Shown piece after piece: positions 48,448-61,865 of a stretch of DNA of 64,000 nucleotides. Both the position numbers and the translations under genes were made by a program. Source of the stretch: Vespula vulgaris (lineage: Eukaryota; Arthropoda; Insecta; Hymenoptera; Vespidae). The notes beneath the pieces are model-generated. The model was given only the letters and a program-made list of their open reading frames with translations, did no database searches and was not told the DNA's origin. Where the stretch lies: positions 3,185,001-3,249,000 of the forward strand of contig NC_066591.1 in the NCBI RefSeq assembly GCF_905475345.1. The letters are read 5' to 3'. Position 1 is the first letter of the stretch. Each line of letters starts with the position of its first letter.

Positions 48448-49464
48448 CGACTTACGTCAACGTTCTGGTAAAATAAGAAAGAAAAAACTGAAATACGAAA
48501 GGAAGTTAACTTAGTCGAAAGTAATGTCCGAGTTAAAAGCTCTATGATGATCGTCTACGATTCTCGTTTATCCACACGAATATTTCTATTGTTCTTCAAA
48601 GATCCTAAAAAATGTATATTTAATTTTTTTATGATCATTGAATTGATTTACTAATATATAATATAAACTTAATCTGATAATATTTATTTATAAAATAATT
48701 TGTTAAATAATTGCCTCATATTTACTTTTTATCTTATTTATTAGTTATAATTATTTATAATTATTTATCTTATTTATTTTTTATAATTTTTTAAATGATC
48801 AAGCCTCTTATTTACGAATCGATCGAATAGATTTTTTTTCGTAAATCATATAATAAAAAAAATGATATATTCACATAAATTATTTTCCTTCGATTGTATC
48901 GTTACTTAAATATTACAATTATTACAAAATATTAACTTCTAATATCATGAAGTATATCAAATTAATAAATCAATAATAAAAACCAATTAATATTTCTAAT
49001 CATCAAATATTCATTATATCGTATAACGGATAACAACATAATTATCTATTTACCAAACCCGCATAAAATAATAAATTCATTAGTACCAAGTTAAATGGGA
49101 TAAACTAAACTCGTAGGAAGGATAATCATAAGTCGACTAACGAGAAACCCATAACAATCGATAGATAAAGGAGTTCGTAATGAGAAAGACACCCAACTAA
49201 CAGTGGATGTTCTCAACAACTATGGAATTGTTAATCCTCGACAGGCTGATTCTGGTTCGTGCGGTTTCTGGGTAACGCGTAACAGAACGCATAACGAGTT
49301 AGCTAACGTAGATTCAACATCGATGTGTTAACGGATGCAATAACAATTATCGTTTCGGTAATGTCTGCCATATTGTTCTCTGAACGTTGCTTACCGATTG
49401 ACCCCTATAACAAAAGTATTGCGAGTGATCTGAAATGATCTTATTGGTGTCGGGAATATAACTG

Positions 49465-49742
49465 ACAATGAGCGAGAAGAAACTAATGAGAGAAAGAGAA
49501 AAAGAAAGAGAGAGAGAGACAGAAAAGAAAAAGAAAAAGAAAACGAAAGAAAGAGAGAGACTCAAACTATTTTATCAGATGCACGAATAACGATGTCAGA
49601 GAGGTGAAAGAATACAAGTAACATTGAGCGTGAAGCAACTAATGAGAATAAGAGAAACAGAGAGAGAGAGAAAGAGAGAGAGAGAAACTCAAACTACCAC
49701 ATCAGACGCACGAATGGCGACGTCAGAGAGGTGAACGTAATA
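49465..49742. repeat. Local tandem duplication, about 155-bp period
   Basis: Copy 1 (49465-about 49620) and copy 2 (about 49621-49742) share GAGCG(A/T)GAAG(A/C)AACTAATGAGA, then a GA-rich middle of different length, then ACTCAAACTA, ATCAGA(T/C)GCACGAAT and GTCAGAGAGGTGAA. The duplication carries complex sequence, so it is not just microsatellite slippage. Confidence 0.85.
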
Positions 49743-49906
49743 CACGCGCCGTTGAACCTAGGCACGTCGCAGCAACTCCCTTCGTGCGATCGGACTCACG
49801 TAACCGTACGTGTACCAGGACTGTACTAGCGACGCGTTGTCCCCGTTAAGCGGCAACCCGTATCGATCAATCCGAGTTACCGAACACGTGCGATCGACGC
49901 TCGCCT

Positions 49907-49943
<37 letters not shown>

Positions 49944-50804
49944 AAACAGCCTTTAACCTTATCCCAGCTTTAGCAAGCTCTGACATTTCAAAGAGAACGT
50001 TTTCTTTTTCTTTTATTTTCTTGTTTTGTTTTTTCTTGTTTCGTTTTCTTTTTTTCTCTTCTTCTTCTTTTTTCTTCTTTCCTCCACTTTCTTGTCTTTT
50101 ACCATCTATAAGTAGTAAAGGAGGATATGGCAAAGAATGAAAAAAATTTTACATCAACTTTTACTACGTGATAGTCTCTTAATTCATCGATTTCCTCTCG
50201 TCCTTTTTTTAATATCGTTTGAAAATAATCTCGATCAATTGAAAAATAGAACGTTACTAATGACATTAATTCGATGATTCAATAAACATATGTGTATGTT
50301 TCATTTCGTATTGACAACGAATTGTTATTTATCTAATACTAAACGCCGTTTCGTTCGAAATTTTAATAAATTTCATTATTATTCTATTACGTATACACAT
50401 TAATTCATCATTATCATACAATTATATATATATATATATTCTATCGTCGCTTTAGTCGAGATTAATAATAATCACTGATTTATTTATATGTATATAAAAC
50501 AATATCAAAATTATTATTCCAAATTGATATTGATTATCGTCGGTCGTTGTAACGATTTGATTTTATAATATATATCTAAAAGAGAACGATAAAATATTAT
50601 TATTTAACTCGTTGTTGTCGAAGTTATAGTGATTTATCGTGATATTATAATTTATGATACGACATCAATTTGGATCATCGACGAGATATTGTGATGAAAA
50701 ATTAAAACGAAGAATAAAAATGAATATTAAAAAAGCAAAAAATATACATGAATAGATACGTCGTAGCATACATGATAAGTTTCCGATACGAAAGACAACC
50801 TATA

Positions 50805-50854
<50 letters not shown>

Positions 50855-51436
50855 CCTGTTTTTAATCGTGATAACGAAAGAAACCAATTAAATGTCAATA
50901 GAGTACTAATGAAGCTATTAAAAGTACAAGTACTTGTAAAACGTACGTACTTGAAAATATATATATACATTCTGCATTTATATCTGATGAAATTGATTCT
51001 ACACAATTAATAGCTGTTTAGAGAAGTCAATCGACTATGATGAATGAATATTTGACTGAATGGTTCAAAGTTGAGATAACTATGATCTCTCATCGGATAC
51101 ATAATCATTATCCTAAATCGCCTATTGTTCTACGTATAATGTTTCACGAATCTAAAGACAATATCGGTGAGTTGCGTATAGAACGATTCATCTAATACTA
51201 ATCGTCATGGCCTTTATATTGAAGAGGGTAAGAGAGAAACAAAGAGAGAGAGAGACAGAGAGAGAGGGAGAGAGAGAGAGACTCCACATCGATTAAATAA
51301 TTATTCCATAAACTTTAAACTTTGACCTAAAAATTGAAATTATTGAACTGTTACATTTTCTATCTAATATTTAATAATCCAGATTTAATATAATTTATTC
51401 GATTTAAAAGGCTCTTCAAAATTAATCAAATATTCG

Positions 51437-51439
<3 letters not shown>

Positions 51440-51481
<42 letters not shown>
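51440..51481. repeat. (TA)n microsatellite
   Basis: About 20 TA dinucleotides. Confidence 0.95.
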
Positions 51482-51483
<2 letters not shown>

Positions 51484-53174
51484 CGTTTAAAATCACATTG
51501 ATCATAATCTTTCAACCACAAAATCCAACTACCATTTCATTCATTCATCCTAATGGTACTGATATCATCAAAACCGATCGATAAGATGAAATTCGTGTCG
51601 CGTTTGTTCGAGATATCGTGAGAGTCAAGGGTTATAAGTAAAAACAATCGATAAAGCGAATAAAAAAGAATAAACTTACTGTTTTATTTTCTTATATGTT
51701 TTTTTAAAAATATTTTTCTCTTTTTTTTTTTAGATTACCGAAGGAACGAAATAATTTCTCGAGATAATTGTATCTAGATATTTTTCATTGTCGCTTTACC
51801 CTCATCATCCTTTTGGCTCTCTCTTCGAGAAACACGTAACGATGTACGTATCTACGTATGTACATACGTACGTACGTACATTCATACACACATACATACT
51901 ACCAAACGAGAAACAGGTATCTACGATCTCTTTGTATGGACTCGTTATGCGTCCTCGTTGTCCTCGTTTCCAAACGACACACGTACATACGTAGAACATA
52001 CGTACGTTGTGTAGTTGAGGGAGGAAAGGGGTAGGAAGGGATAGGAGGGTAGAACACAGCGAGCACTTGCCAGATATACAAGCAGATATCGGCCGTTCGA
52101 ATACTCGTTACAACGACGGATAACGAAAAGCCGGTGGAACATAGGGGCGGTTCTCGTAGCTGGACCCCGTTCGAGAAAAGAGCGAGATCATTCGAGCGAC
52201 AGAAACGATCGAGTCAAACGACGGGGTTGGACGTACTTGATAATAGTAAAGAAAGAAAAACTGAATGAATGAGAGAAAAAGAGAGAGAGAGAAAGAGAGA
52301 GAGAGAGAACTGAACAAACAACTTCGCCATTTTCCTAAGGAAATACAGAATGAAATCGTAAAAGGACGGTGAAGGATAGGGATAGGGCAAGAAGGAGTAG
52401 TATTTTACCGAACGAACAAGAACAAAAAGGGAATAAAAGAAAACAAGTTGGAGCCAGACTAATCGCAAATCGTGATTTGTGAATTATGATTTATGATTTG
52501 TTATTTGTGTTTCGTGTTCGGTAAAAAAAAAATAAATTCGAACGAGATCTACATAACTCGTTAACTTCTGATAACTGTTCACCTGGTGGTTTGCTTAATC
52601 GAATTGTCTTGGAATCAACAACTTCCTCCTGTGTAACCCATCTCTGTCAATTAAAAGCTGTTCGATCATTAAAGACCGATCTGAATTACTCGAGAACTAT
52701 TTACGAGAATACCTACTCCATCTTGTGATGCAGTAAAAAGAAAAATGGAAAAGGAAAAAAAGAAAAGAAAGAAAGAAACGATAAAAAAAAAAAAAAAAAC
52801 AAGAAAAATATTCGAATGGACATACTTAGTCCTACTAGAAATTCTAACGAAGAGAAAAAGTGCATGGGTTAAGGAACGCGTACAATAACGTTAACGTTGA
52901 AACTAGTAGTACCTACTACCGAAAGTTGTAGTCGAGTCAACTGAGGAAAAGGCTGACGTTTCCCAGAGAGAAAGTAAATAAAAGAAGTAAAGGGAGAACA
53001 AAAAAAAAGGAAAAAAAATAAAAGGAAAAAAAGAGAGAGAGAGAGAGGGAGAGAGAGCAAAAAAAAAAGTGCTGTAGCACGTTGAATTCGGGTACAGTGA
53101 GTATACGTAAGAGCCTGTGAGTGCTTCGTACGAAACGAAAGCTTTCGGGTGTGGATATAAACGAAATGTTCTCT

Positions 53175-53175
<1 letters not shown>

Positions 53176-53222
<47 letters not shown>

Positions 53223-53289
53223 TTTCTCTCTTTCACTCTCACATATTCTCGCTATATGCGTGTATCCATATCATCGTGTCTGACTCCTT

Positions 53290-53341
<52 letters not shown>
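53176..53341. repeat. Paired (CT)n microsatellites
   Basis: Two long CT runs (53176-53225 and 53293-53341) around about 65 bp of complex sequence. Confidence 0.95.
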
Positions 53342-53589
53342 TCTCTATCTATTTCCCTCTCTTCCCTTCTTCCCTTCTTCCTTTTCCAAAGAACGACGTT
53401 CTCCAGGCGCGTGTATAAGCGATTCGCGGGGAAACTCCAGAGACGTTGAGAGTTTCCGCTTCCTAGAAGGTTCCGTCTAGCGAAATCCTTGATACCGAGT
53501 TTCACCCTAGATTCGTGCACTTCCAACGACGGTAATGCGATTTCGCGTAGCACGTCGCGACGACACTTCTCGCGCACGGTTTCCCGCAT
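53239..53589 (-). CDS. Unrecognised ORF upstream of the DPR gene, same strand
   Basis: An ATG at 53589 directly follows an acceptor-like CCATTTACAG. About 78 codons are complex (start MRETVREKCRRDVLREIALP; later FPANRLYTRLENVVLWK) before running into a CT/GA microsatellite that codes Glu/Arg repeats. The DNA at 53385-53600 is clearly richer in GC than its surroundings. I recognise no domain. It could be part of a noncoding exon, a regulatory island or a chance ORF. Confidence 0.15.
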
Positions 53590-54947
53590 CTGTAAATGGA
53601 AGAACCGATTAAGCGGTCCGCACCAAACTATGTACGTTACTGTGAAATGTTCACTGTCTGTCCAACACCAACCTCGTCTTACCTATCCTATCCCTTCTAT
53701 CCTATCCTACTACCTACTTAATACTTATCGCATAAACGTTATCTACTCTCTCTCTCTCTCTCTCTCCCTCTCTTTGTCTCTTCGAGATAAGTCCCTATTG
53801 TTTTCATCAAATGTCTTGCTCGATTTAACTTGAAGTTAATCTTACGTAAGTAACTTTCATCTTTTGTATCCATTTTGTTTTTTAGAATACGTGCAATTTT
53901 ATTTTATGTCAATCAATGCAGTCTCGTTTTGACGATATTCATTGTCGATGTATAATATCGAATCGATTATTTCGATTGTACGTTTGTTAAAAAATTGTAT
54001 TAAAAAAACGAAGATTTTTAGAACAAAATGGCATTTATCTTATTCGATACGTTACGTTACTATTTTCAATATTTTTACATCCAAATTAGATGTAATGGAT
54101 GTAACAGTTTATATCCAGATATATAAAATATTTTATAATGCTTATATATTGTCTATATATTATATTTTTAATGTGTAATATCTCTCTTTATATAATTTTA
54201 TGTAATATATTATTTCTCTGTATAAAAGAAAATTATTATGTCTGTTATAATAATTTATATCTTTTTTATATTTAGATATGAAATACGATGATACGGTTAT
54301 GACATTTGTTATCTATATTTTTACTCTCGTAAAAGGAGAAGGACAAGGAGGAGGAGAACGAGGAGATGGAAGAGTAACGTTGCACCAGTATCGGTATGTC
54401 GCTCTCAACGATACGATACCATAAAATCTTACCGAAACGAGAATGGGAATTCTCGAGAAAAGTCTCGTCTTCTCGTTGGCTTTATTCAAGACTTCAGGTC
54501 AATCAAAAAGTCACTGATATTTTATCCCTATCATTCTTTATCCAGTTTTGCCATATCCATGAGAAAAATTTTGAAAGACAGTTCGAAAAGCAATGGAAAT
54601 ACGATAGAAGAAAAACATTATTTGTAAAAAAAGAAATCACAATCGAGTTAAATCGATGAAAAGCGAAATGTTAAAAAAAAAAAAAAGAAAAAAAGAACTG
54701 AGAGTAGAAAAAAATAAAATTTGGAGTTCTTCGTAAATTAAAAGAAAAAAGAAAATCACGATCGCGATTAAACCGATGAAGACGCTATATTAAGAAAAAG
54801 AAAAAAAAAAAAAGAAAGAAGAGAAAAAGAAAAAGAAAGGAACTAATAACTACAAAAAAAATATATATTTTTTGTTTGAACATTATAAAAGGAAAACGAT
54901 ATTCGATAATTACTTCATAACTCGATACGATAACGTATCCAAGATAT

Positions 54948-55274
54948 ATGAGAGTTAGCATTGGTGGTGACGAGGATATCAAGATCGTAAAAATAAAGGC
55001 AATTTTTAGCGAACAAATTGCCATTGTGTCGGCGTCATACGACAAGTCAAAACGATTAGTCATCGTCGCACCTCCTACGTTGCTCGCTAACTGCGATTTC
55101 TACTTGGGCAAGACAGTAATGGACGAGTTCACAGGGGGTCTACACCACGATCGGTCTTTTTCACGTAACCTGCCCACGTCGAATCACTGGAACGCGATAT
55201 TGTTCACGATGAAAGAGAGAGAGAGTGAGAGAGAGAGAGAGAGAGAGAATGAGAATGAGAAAACGAAAGAGTGA
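54948..55274 (+). CDS. Unrecognised ORF, 108 codons, running into a GA repeat
   Basis: A true ATG opens about 88 codons of mixed, non-repetitive composition (start MRVSIGGDEDIKIVKIKAIF; later TLLANCDFYLGKTVMDEFTG), then enters a (GA)n repeat coding for Arg/Glu runs. I see no domain, signal peptide or splice partner. The last 200 bases before the repeat are richer in CpG than the surroundings, so conserved noncoding DNA is as likely as a gene. Confidence 0.15.
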   Translation: MRVSIGGDEDIKIVKIKAIFSEQIAIVSASYDKSKRLVIVAPPTLLANCDFYLGKTVMDEFTGGLHHDRSFSRNLPTSNHWNAILFTMKERESERERERENENEKTKE

Positions 55275-55448
55275 GAGAAAACAAGAGAGATGTAAGAGAA
55301 AAAGACTTTTCTTTCTCAAACCGTTTACATTGCTGCTATTTCATAACGTTGTAAATGACAAAACGAAAGCTTTCAAATATTTTCTACAAAGTCACCAGAA
55401 TCGTTTGAAGCTTCCACGAAAGGTTCTATAGTATTTGATGTTTCTTTA

Positions 55449-55485
55449 TGAGAAAGAGAGAGAGAGAAGAAGAAATAGAAAGAGG

Positions 55486-55545
<60 letters not shown>
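55449..55545. repeat. (GA)n microsatellite
   Basis: About 90 bp of GA with few interruptions. Confidence 0.95.
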
Positions 55546-55546
<1 letters not shown>

Positions 55547-56584
55547 ATGCAAAGAATTTGCCTTTGGCCAACTTTATTAAAGTCCAAACATGCTTTTCTT
55601 CTCTATTTATGCATGCTTGCATCGAACTTTATAATACTTAACTACGTAATGCCTTACTTATTACTCATATATTTTTTCTTTTTTCTTTTTTATTTTATAC
55701 CAATCATTCAAATAAATGTAAATAAATGTTTTATATATATATATATATAATATGTTAATATAATTGATGAATTTTTAAATAAAGTTTTATGTCTTTCCAC
55801 CTTTAGTTTTATTAACTATTCTTTGAAAAATAAAATGATGAATAGTTCTCACGGAAACATCGATTTATCTTCATTTTTTCCTATTATTTATCACACAAGA
55901 TAAGTCATTAACACTAATCATTCTTCGCTAATCTCAAGAATTAATATTGTTACTTTTATCTTACTGAAAATGTTTCTACCAACAATTTTCACATACGATT
56001 TTTATACGTTTCATATAATAAAAAATATATTGCCATACTTGACTATCAGTTGATTGCGTTTATTCCAATTTTAAAGGAGGAATATATATATATATATATA
56101 TGCGTATTCTTTTTCGTACTTTAAATAAATAAATTTGAAGTAAATAAAATTTTCAAAATATTTTATTTGCATAAAATATTTAAAGTACTATTTTCACGAG
56201 TATTACCATACAAATTTATATGCATAAAATATTTATTGTACGACTTTCACAACTACTACGGTAGAAATTTATATATCTAGATAAAATGTTGAAAATAAAA
56301 TTCTTACACCGAAAGACTCTAGATTTATATATTCATTTGATTTGACTTTTAATAGAGTTTAACTTCTTTCATTCTGTATGATACTCTATAGAATATTAAC
56401 TACACGAGACATTAATTTAGTCAACATGTTAACAATTATGTTATTTCGAATAATAGCGTCGTATATGTTGTTCCAGTATCGACTAAATCAATGATTCGAA
56501 ACAAACAAAAATAAAAATTTAATTTAAAAATAAAAATTTATCGCCAATAAATGTTCGTCTATTCATTTCTATAATTCACAAAAA

Positions 56585-56586
<2 letters not shown>

Positions 56587-56628
<42 letters not shown>
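56587..56628. repeat. (TA)n microsatellite
   Basis: About 20 TA dinucleotides. Confidence 0.95.
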
Positions 56629-56630
<2 letters not shown>

Positions 56631-57149
56631 TTACGCTCGAACAAAAAAGAACAATTTTCGAATGAATTAATTTTGACAATTTTTTCGAGCTTGCTTGTTA
56701 AATTCATCATTTTTTGTATTTTATTTTTTATTTTCTTTTAAATACAATAAAAATATCAATTTTTATTTTTTTATTATCTATACTTCATCATATTTTCGTT
56801 CAAATTCTATTTAATATCACACATATGCTCATTCACACACACACACACACACACACAAAATATATAGATAAAACATTGATGTTAAAAACGAGTTCTAACA
56901 GTCACGTTTTCTCTGTATCAACAAATCACGAAAATATTTCTTTTCCTTGCGATTAAATTCGAAAACCGTAGCGCCACTCACATTCTATAGTTTCCTACGA
57001 GAACAATGGAAAAGAAAACAAAAAAAATAAAAGGAAAAAATAAAAAAAAAATAAATAAAAAAAGAATAAAATGAAAAGAATAGGACAACGACAATGACGA
57101 CGACGACGACGACGTCGACGACTTTTGCGAAATCGTAGATAGTTGTTCA

Positions 57150-57190
<41 letters not shown>

Positions 57191-57424
57191 TACGCTCTCT
57201 CTGTTACCCTCCCTCTCTTCCTCTCACGCTCGTTTCGACGAATATTGGAAAGGACCGGAGACACATAGCTTACTTTACGAGAACGATCGCAGGAAGCAAA
57301 CTGTTTATACGCATCGGAAGAGGAAATGAAAAAGGGTTCGAGATGTATGTGTATGTGTATATGTATATGTACATTCTTTCTTTCTTTCTATCTTTATTTC
57401 TCTTTCTATCTCTCTATTTCTATC

Positions 57425-57455
<31 letters not shown>

Positions 57456-57965
57456 ACTTTTCTCTTCTCTATCATAGACTTCCGCTTTATATCATTCTGT
57501 CGCACCTCGATCAATGAGTCCCTTCTTTCCGAATACGGTTTCCCGATTGCCACGACTGGGCTGCTCGTATATAGGAATACAAGGATAAAGGGTAGAAGTG
57601 GAAAGGGGTTGATGCCGATTTCCGGAAATGACTTTCGTAAAAGACACTGTTCAGCTCCGTATCACGTTGATCGTTGAAAGAAAAATGCGATGACACTTAA
57701 TGCTCATCGATTCTTTTTTCTTTTTTCTCTTTCTCTCTCTCTCTCTTTCTTTTTTTTCCTCTTTCTTTCTTAATTATATCAATGTCTTTATCTATCGTTT
57801 TTGAATAAGAAAAGATCGTACGATGGAAATAAATGTTTTCAAAGAGAATATTAAGAGTATTAGAAAGATCCTTTAAATGTCTTTAAAATTATATAGTACA
57901 GTATTACTTGTATAATACTTTATCTTTTTATCAGATTTCAATTTGAATTCTTTTAATTAATTTGC

Positions 57966-58016
<51 letters not shown>
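57966..58016. repeat. (TA)n microsatellite
   Basis: About 25 TA dinucleotides. Confidence 0.95.
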
Positions 58017-58019
<3 letters not shown>

Positions 58020-59534
58020 CATTATAAGTTGACAGTATGGAAAGGAAAACTTTGGAAATATAAATACGATGTGAAAGTTAACATAATATCACAGATGATT
58101 TAATCATACTTAGTCTTTTTATCATACTTTTTTCTTTTTTTTTTTTTTTTATGTACAAAATCTAATTCGATAATTCGGTATAAAAAATGTCAAAAGATCA
58201 ATTTACGAAAGCAAAGTAAAAAGTTGTGTTTATCCGAAGAAAAGTAACTTTGACAAAGTAGAAGGAGAGAGGAATTTATAGGATAAACCATCTCGGGAGA
58301 ACTCTCGGTAATGATTCGTCCCGTTTTAACCGAGTTTACTTAATGGAAGGAGACATTTAAACAAATTGCTAGATACGTATTATTCGCTAAAGGTCAACTA
58401 ACCTGAGTCAAGAACCATAATCGGAGAGAAGTGTCAGAGATCGAATGACAACTGTTTCAACAATCGACTGACTCTCTCTTGTTGTCGGTGTTTGAGACAG
58501 CTCTAGAATTCGTTGCATGTATATATCGTATATCTGCCAACCATGAGATTCTACATGGAAAGCAGCTTAATTAAAGTTCGATACTAGGACAAGTTGAGAG
58601 TCAACCGGTAAGTCGATTTACTCCCGAGATGTAAACCTGGTTAGTCGAGAGGTTCTGCTATTACTGTTCTTGCGTTTACTATATTTGTCAAGGATGACAG
58701 TCGATGAAAACAAAGATGAAATTTCTAATAGATACAAAAGTTAAATCTCGAGACGAAGAAGACTATGGCAGTGAATTGAAGGATTGATCAATAATAATCA
58801 AGAATTTCATTGAACTATTGAAATATAAATGTAATAGATAAATAATAAATAATTCGATAAAACGATTAAAATTTAATATAAAATTTAATGAGCTCTTTAT
58901 AGTGATTATTTTAAATGTTTGATAAAAATTATAATGTTATTGATTACAATTAATTAACCGCATATATATATATTAATTATTTAAAAAATATGTTAACCCT
59001 TTAGAAAAAAATTTTCCTTCGTATTAACATTCGTTTAACGATTTAGAAAAAATGTTTCTTTCGTATTAATATTTGTTAACAGGATAAGAAAATATACATA
59101 CATATCTAATACATTCTCAATCCAATTAATCAATGAAATTAATCAAAGTGATCTTCGAAAATGAACTCGTCTAATTTAAAGAGTTAAAGATATTCTCCAT
59201 TCGGATATATCAGATAATTTAACCGATACAGTTTATTAAAGTTAACAGATATTATCTATACATCTAATTATCATAACCAAGGAATCAGACTTTGATAGCA
59301 ACGAGAATGGGAAGGAAGGAGGCGTCAGGTGGAAAGATCGTGAGATAGTTTCGGTCGTAGTAATGAGAACTCGTGATCCCAGTACCGATTTCATTCTCCG
59401 ATATCTCTCCAAACCCGTTGGTGTTCGCGAACGAGCACGAATTTTAAATGATCCATAAAGATCTGCTTGAGAAGAAGAAGGGACAGGGGGAAACGCTAAG
59501 AGACGAATCTCGAATATTTGCCAATGTTCGAATA

Positions 59535-59617
59535 AGAGAGAGAGAGAGAGAGAGAGAAAGAGAAGGAGATAGAAAGAGAAAGAGAAAGAGAGAGAGAGAG
59601 AGAGAGATAAAGAGAGA
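59535..59617. repeat. (GA)n microsatellite
   Basis: GA dinucleotides with AAA interruptions. Confidence 0.9.
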
Positions 59618-60039
59618 TGAACGATGATAAATTCTAAAAATAGATCGAAATAAAATTGAGAAGAAATATTACTTGAAAAAAGAGAGAGAAGAAAAAGAAA
59701 AAAAAAAGAAAAAAGGGGAATGAAAAACAGGTATATTTAAAAAAAAAAAAAGAAACGGACCCGTCTATAAATACGTATCCAAAAATAGAAAAAAAAAATA
59801 GAAATGCTGGTTATTCAAAAAAAATGTTATATATAAAAAAAAAGAGAGAAAAAAGAAAGGGTATAGATATTTTGAAAATAGACTTAATTGAACTGAACGA
59901 TGCACATTTTTCATTCGAAACTATTAATTAGAAAATTCGTTTCTCGTATCGAGGGTTGAAACAATTTATTCCCGTAAATATAGTTCCTGCATAAGAAGGA
60001 TGAAAGGAAAAAAAGCAAAAAGAAAACAGAAAGGAAGAA

Positions 60040-60070
<31 letters not shown>

Positions 60071-60203
60071 CAGAGAGGAAATCTAAAAGTTTTCCGATGC
60101 GGTTGCTCGCTGACTCGTTATTCAGTGCTCTTTTTTAGTCGGTAAATGGATGAAGAATGGAAAACGGAAGGAAAACCAGGCCAGTAAAGAGAGCTTGAGA
60201 GAA

Positions 60204-60204
<1 letters not shown>

Positions 60205-60263
<59 letters not shown>
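60205..60263. repeat. (GA)n microsatellite
   Basis: About 29 uninterrupted GA dinucleotides. Confidence 0.95.
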
Positions 60264-60266
<3 letters not shown>

Positions 60267-60471
60267 AAGCCCCCATGTCTCGTACAGATTAGAGATATTT
60301 ATGGTCCAGTAAATCAGATACTGCCTCCTCTCTTCCGCGCCTCTTCCTCACGACGTTTATTCATCAAAATAAGCCTTTCCTGTGCAAAGCTTTTGCCAAT
60401 ACACGCAACCCTGTCCGATCAAAAAGGAAAAGTAAAAAAGCACTACGCTAAACTGTGTGCATCAGTATAAA

Positions 60472-60506
<35 letters not shown>

Positions 60507-60785
60507 ATACGTGACTTATCGAACAAAGTACCGTTTCTGACGCACGCGTCGCCATATTGCCCTGAGTCATTTGTTCTCTTCTTTTTCTAGTAACACCGAT
60601 TTCGAACTAGCGCTAGAGTAAGTACTTACGTAGTATGTACATACGTAGGTAAATATATACATATGTGCATGCATGCGCATGTAGGAAAACTGATAAAAAG
60701 GAAGGAACGATCGTCGCGTTCGTCTTATCGTTCATCGCTGCTCGTACCTTTAAATAAATATTTTTCTTTTCTTTTTCTTCCTCGT

Positions 60786-60847
60786 TATTGTTGTTACGTA
60801 TTGTTGTTGTTGTTGTTGTTGTTATTGTTGTTGATTTGTTTGTTTGT
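60786..60847. repeat. (TTG)n and (TTTG)n repeats
   Basis: TTG units followed by TTTG units. Confidence 0.85.
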
Positions 60848-61659
60848 TTGTTCTTTTTTTCTTTCTTTTTCTCTCATTCTTTTTGGTTCTTCCTCTTTTT
60901 TTTGTTACTGAATTCTCTCCTACTTGAAAACTTTAGATCATCGTCTCGATAAAGTAAAAATAAAATAATAAAAATCATCTCGTGAAATTAATTAAGTTAC
61001 GATTGAAACGAGAAGAATTATATGGTATTCTCGAGAAATAAGTAAAATAACAAAAGTTATTTCGTGTAATTAATTGAGATATAATCGAGACGAGAGAAAT
61101 GATATCGTAATATTGATCAAGAATATCAGATTATTTTCGAGAAAAAATCGAAGGAAATGATATTGTTCAATAAATGTACAAAAAAAAAAAAAAGAGAGAA
61201 AGAGAGAAAAAAAGAGAAAAATCTTTTCATTGTTCTCTCAAGCTCTTCTTTCTTCTTACAATTTTTTTCATAAATTTCTCTGTTCCATTGACAACGGTTG
61301 TTGTATTATACAGAGAAAAATGAGAAAATGAAGGAAATAAATAAAATCGATAGAAAGACGGACTAAAAGAGCAACGTTCTTACCTATTATGTAAAGAGAA
61401 CGAATGCCTTTCTCTCTTTCCATATCCATTTCTTTTTTACTTACATATTAAAAAGCATCTCGAATTAATAGTATATTAGACAACACTAGATAGATACTCG
61501 ACAGAGAATACTCGGACGAACAGAAAGAGTTCTGAATTTCTTATTGAAAAGAAAATATGATGCAACTGCAAACCGACATCGAGAGATATCATTCTATAAA
61601 AAGTAAAATTCAAATAAAAAGAAAAATCGTATTAACTTCGTAATTCGAATACGATCGGG

Positions 61660-61800
61660 AAAACGCATAATCAGCCATGATTATATCCCGTAATGTCGTT
61701 TAATTACACGCAAAGCAGCGTTAATATAGAATTTATATTACAATTCCGCATTATTGTTATTAAAATACATAACTAAATAAAGCACGCTGATACGCATTGC
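61660..61800. promoter_or_regulatory. Complex island with homeodomain-type TAATTA sites (possible enhancer)
   Basis: Non-repetitive DNA with TTTAATTACACGCAAAGCAGC and further TTATTGTTATT motifs beside a TA microsatellite. It looks like insect conserved noncoding DNA, but I cannot test conservation. Confidence 0.25.

Positions 61801-61804
<4 letters not shown>

Positions 61805-61861
<57 letters not shown>
61805..61861. repeat. (TA)n microsatellite
   Basis: About 28 TA dinucleotides, one of the longest here. Confidence 0.95.
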
Positions 61862-61865
<4 letters not shown>

